This document shows positions 5,684-6,979 of a stretch of 6,979 nucleotides of DNA, in pieces. The number at the start of each line of letters is the position of its first letter. Within the stretch, counting starts at the first letter, position 1. A model generated the notes under the pieces. The model was not told where the DNA came from. It saw nothing but the letters and a program-made list of their open reading frames with translations, and ran no database searches. Position numbers and translations under genes: made by a program. This DNA comes from Bacteroidota bacterium (GTDB lineage Bacteria > Bacteroidota > Bacteroidia > Cytophagales > Cyclobacteriaceae), in assembly GCA_027297025.1 (NCBI GenBank), contig JAPUIM010000330.1, positions 1 to 6,979 on the forward strand, read 5' to 3'.

Positions 5684-6979
5684 ATGCCCAAAGGAGTATT
5701 TAAACTACCCGTTCCACGCAATGAGCCTATCCTGACTTACGCGCCGGGAACCCAGGAAAGAGAACTTTTGAAAGCCGCCATATCTGAGGCGCGCTCTATG
5801 GAAGTTGACGTACCCATGTATATTGGTGGAGATGAGGTACGATCCGGAAACACAAAATCCCTGAATCCTCCGCACGATCATAAACATGTGCTTGGTAAAT
5901 ACCACCAAGGGGATAAATCCCATGTGGAGCAGGCTATCAAAGCGGCTATGGGAGCAAAAAAAGCCTGGGCGGAAATGTCCTGGGAACACCGGGCTAGTAT
6001 TTTCCTAAAAGCCGCAGATCTATTGGCTGGTCCCTACCGATACAAAATAAATGCAGCAACCATGCTGGGGCAGTCTAAAAATGCATTTCAAGCTGAGATC
6101 GATGCTGCCTGTGAGATCATAGACTTTTTGCGTTTCAATGTGGGCTATATGTCGGAGATCTACCAGCAACAACCTGAGTCAGCTGCAGGGATTTGGAATA
6201 GAGTGGAGCAAAGGCCTTTAGAGGGTTTTGTATTTGCTTTGACTCCATTCAATTTTACTGCCATTGCCGGTAATTTACCTACCGCTCCCGCTATGATGGG
6301 AAATACCGTAGTGTGGAAACCGGCCACTACCCAGATCTATTCAGCTAATGTACTGATGCAGGTTTTCCGTGAAGCAGGGGTGCCTGATGGGGTGATCAAT
6401 CTGATCTATGTAAGTGGACCCACTGCTGGGGAGGTGATTTTCAGCCATGCGGATTTTGCCGGCATCCATTTCACAGGAAGTACCGGGGTTTTTCAACAGA
6501 TTTGGAGAACCATCGGAGAAAATATCCATCTATACAAATCATATCCACGAATTGTGGGTGAGACTGGAGGAAAGGATTTCATAATCGCCCATAAATCCGC
6601 CGATGCCAAAGCATTGGCTACAGCCATAATAAGAGGATCGTTTGAATTTCAAGGCCAGAAATGTTCCGCAGCTTCCAGGGCTTATGTTCCGGAAAATTTA
6701 TGGGAAGAGGTAAAAGGGTATCTATTAGAGGATATAAAAGCCATGAAAATGGGTAGCGTAGAGGATTTCACCAATTTTATTAACGCTGTGATTGATGAAA
6801 AATCTTTCGATAAGATATCAGGGTACATTGATGCGGCCAAAAAAAGTGATATGACTGAAGTAATTGCGGGAGGCGGGTACGATAAATCCAAGGGCTATTT
6901 TATTGAACCTACCATTCTGCTGACCCAGGATCCACTGTATGTATCGATGTGCGAAGAGATCTTCGGACCAGTGATCACC
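5684..6979 (+). CDS. pruA: Delta-1-pyrroline-5-carboxylate dehydrogenase, ALDH4A1-like (3' end cut off)
   Basis: The frame starts at an ATG (M-P-K-G-V-F-K-L-P) and stays open to the right edge, giving 432 of roughly 540 expected codons. It is an aldehyde dehydrogenase with Asn190 in T-P-F-N-F-T, Glu293 in G-E-T-G-G-K-D-F and catalytic Cys327 in G-Q-K-C-S-A-A-S-R; the motif E-E-I-F-G-P-V lies at the cut end. Segments such as I-F-L-K-A-A-D-L-L-A-G-P, L-E-G-F-V-F-A-L-T-P-F-N-F-T-A-I and G-S-F-E-F-Q-G-Q-K-C-S-A track mitochondrial ALDH4A1 almost word for word, placing it in the stand-alone P5CDH type rather than the PutA fusion type. It oxidises P5C/glutamate semialdehyde to glutamate with NAD+, the second step of proline breakdown. 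Proline dehydrogenase is not in the window. The 76-nt gap upstream contains no gene; the start has no clear Shine-Dalgarno sequence. Confidence 0.94.
   Translation, partial: MPKGVFKLPVPRNEPILTYAPGTQERELLKAAISEARSMEVDVPMYIGGDEVRSGNTKSLNPPHDHKHVLGKYHQGDKSHVEQAIKAAMGAKKAWAEMSWEHRASIFLKAADLLAGPYRYKINAATMLGQSKNAFQAEIDAACEIIDFLRFNVGYMSEIYQQQPESAAGIWNRVEQRPLEGFVFALTPFNFTAIAGNLPTAPAMMGNTVVWKPATTQIYSANVLMQVFREAGVPDGVINLIYVSGPTAGEVIFSHADFAGIHFTGSTGVFQQIWRTIGENIHLYKSYPRIVGETGGKDFIIAHKSADAKALATAIIRGSFEFQGQKCSAASRAYVPENLWEEVKGYLLEDIKAMKMGSVEDFTNFINAVIDEKSFDKISGYIDAAKKSDMTEVIAGGGYDKSKGYFIEPTILLTQDPLYVSMCEEIFGPVIT

Noticed and set aside
5705..6891. Minus-strand open frames within the 3' third of the window
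   Set aside because: They are shadows of the P5C dehydrogenase frame, which carries all catalytic motifs and remains open to the window edge.
1..6979. CRISPR array, insertion sequence, tRNA/rRNA, phage or defence module
   Set aside because: No spaced direct repeats, transposase, terminal inverted repeats, cloverleaf-like sequence or defence-gene motifs were seen by reading; every long frame is assigned to an ordinary family.

Overview
The window reads as chromosomal DNA from a member of the Bacteroidota, probably a Saprospiria/Cytophagia-like environmental lineage. Four things point there: AT-rich coding sequence, the near-absence of Shine-Dalgarno motifs before the starts, a secreted protein with a carboxypeptidase-regulatory-like (CarboxypepD_reg) domain, and oligopeptide-type ABC permeases carrying large extra segments. 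The phylum call is inference from gene content; no rRNA or other marker is present.

Layout. (1) Positions 1-3724, plus strand: a tight operon for an oligopeptide/dipeptide-type ABC importer. It holds the C-terminal ~390 residues of a family 5 solute-binding protein (cut by the left edge), a DppB/OppB-like permease and a DppC/OppC-like permease, with gaps of 2 and 11 nt. No ATPase gene is visible. (2) Positions 3729-4379, minus strand: a small exported CarboxypepD_reg-domain protein of unknown function, convergent with the permease operon and separated from it by only 4 nt. (3) Positions 4380-4513: a divergent intergenic region with a candidate Bacteroidota-type promoter and small palindromes. 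(4) Positions 4514-5607, plus strand: an ArsR-like winged-helix regulator overlapping by 10 nt a YjjG-like HAD nucleotidase. (5) Positions 5684-6979, plus strand: the first 432 codons of an ALDH4-type delta-1-pyrroline-5-carboxylate dehydrogenase, cut by the right edge.

How the genes fit together. The importer would bring peptides (or another family 5 ligand) into the cell, and P5C dehydrogenase would oxidise proline-derived P5C to glutamate. A shared theme of peptide and amino acid use is possible, but nothing in the DNA links the two. The regulator and HAD enzyme look translationally coupled. I found no mobile element, CRISPR array, RNA gene or phage signature, and no convincing undescribed system. 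The most unusual items are the ~140-residue insertion in the first permease, the two extra hydrophobic segments in the second, and the ArsR-like protein that has lost the second cysteine of the metal site.
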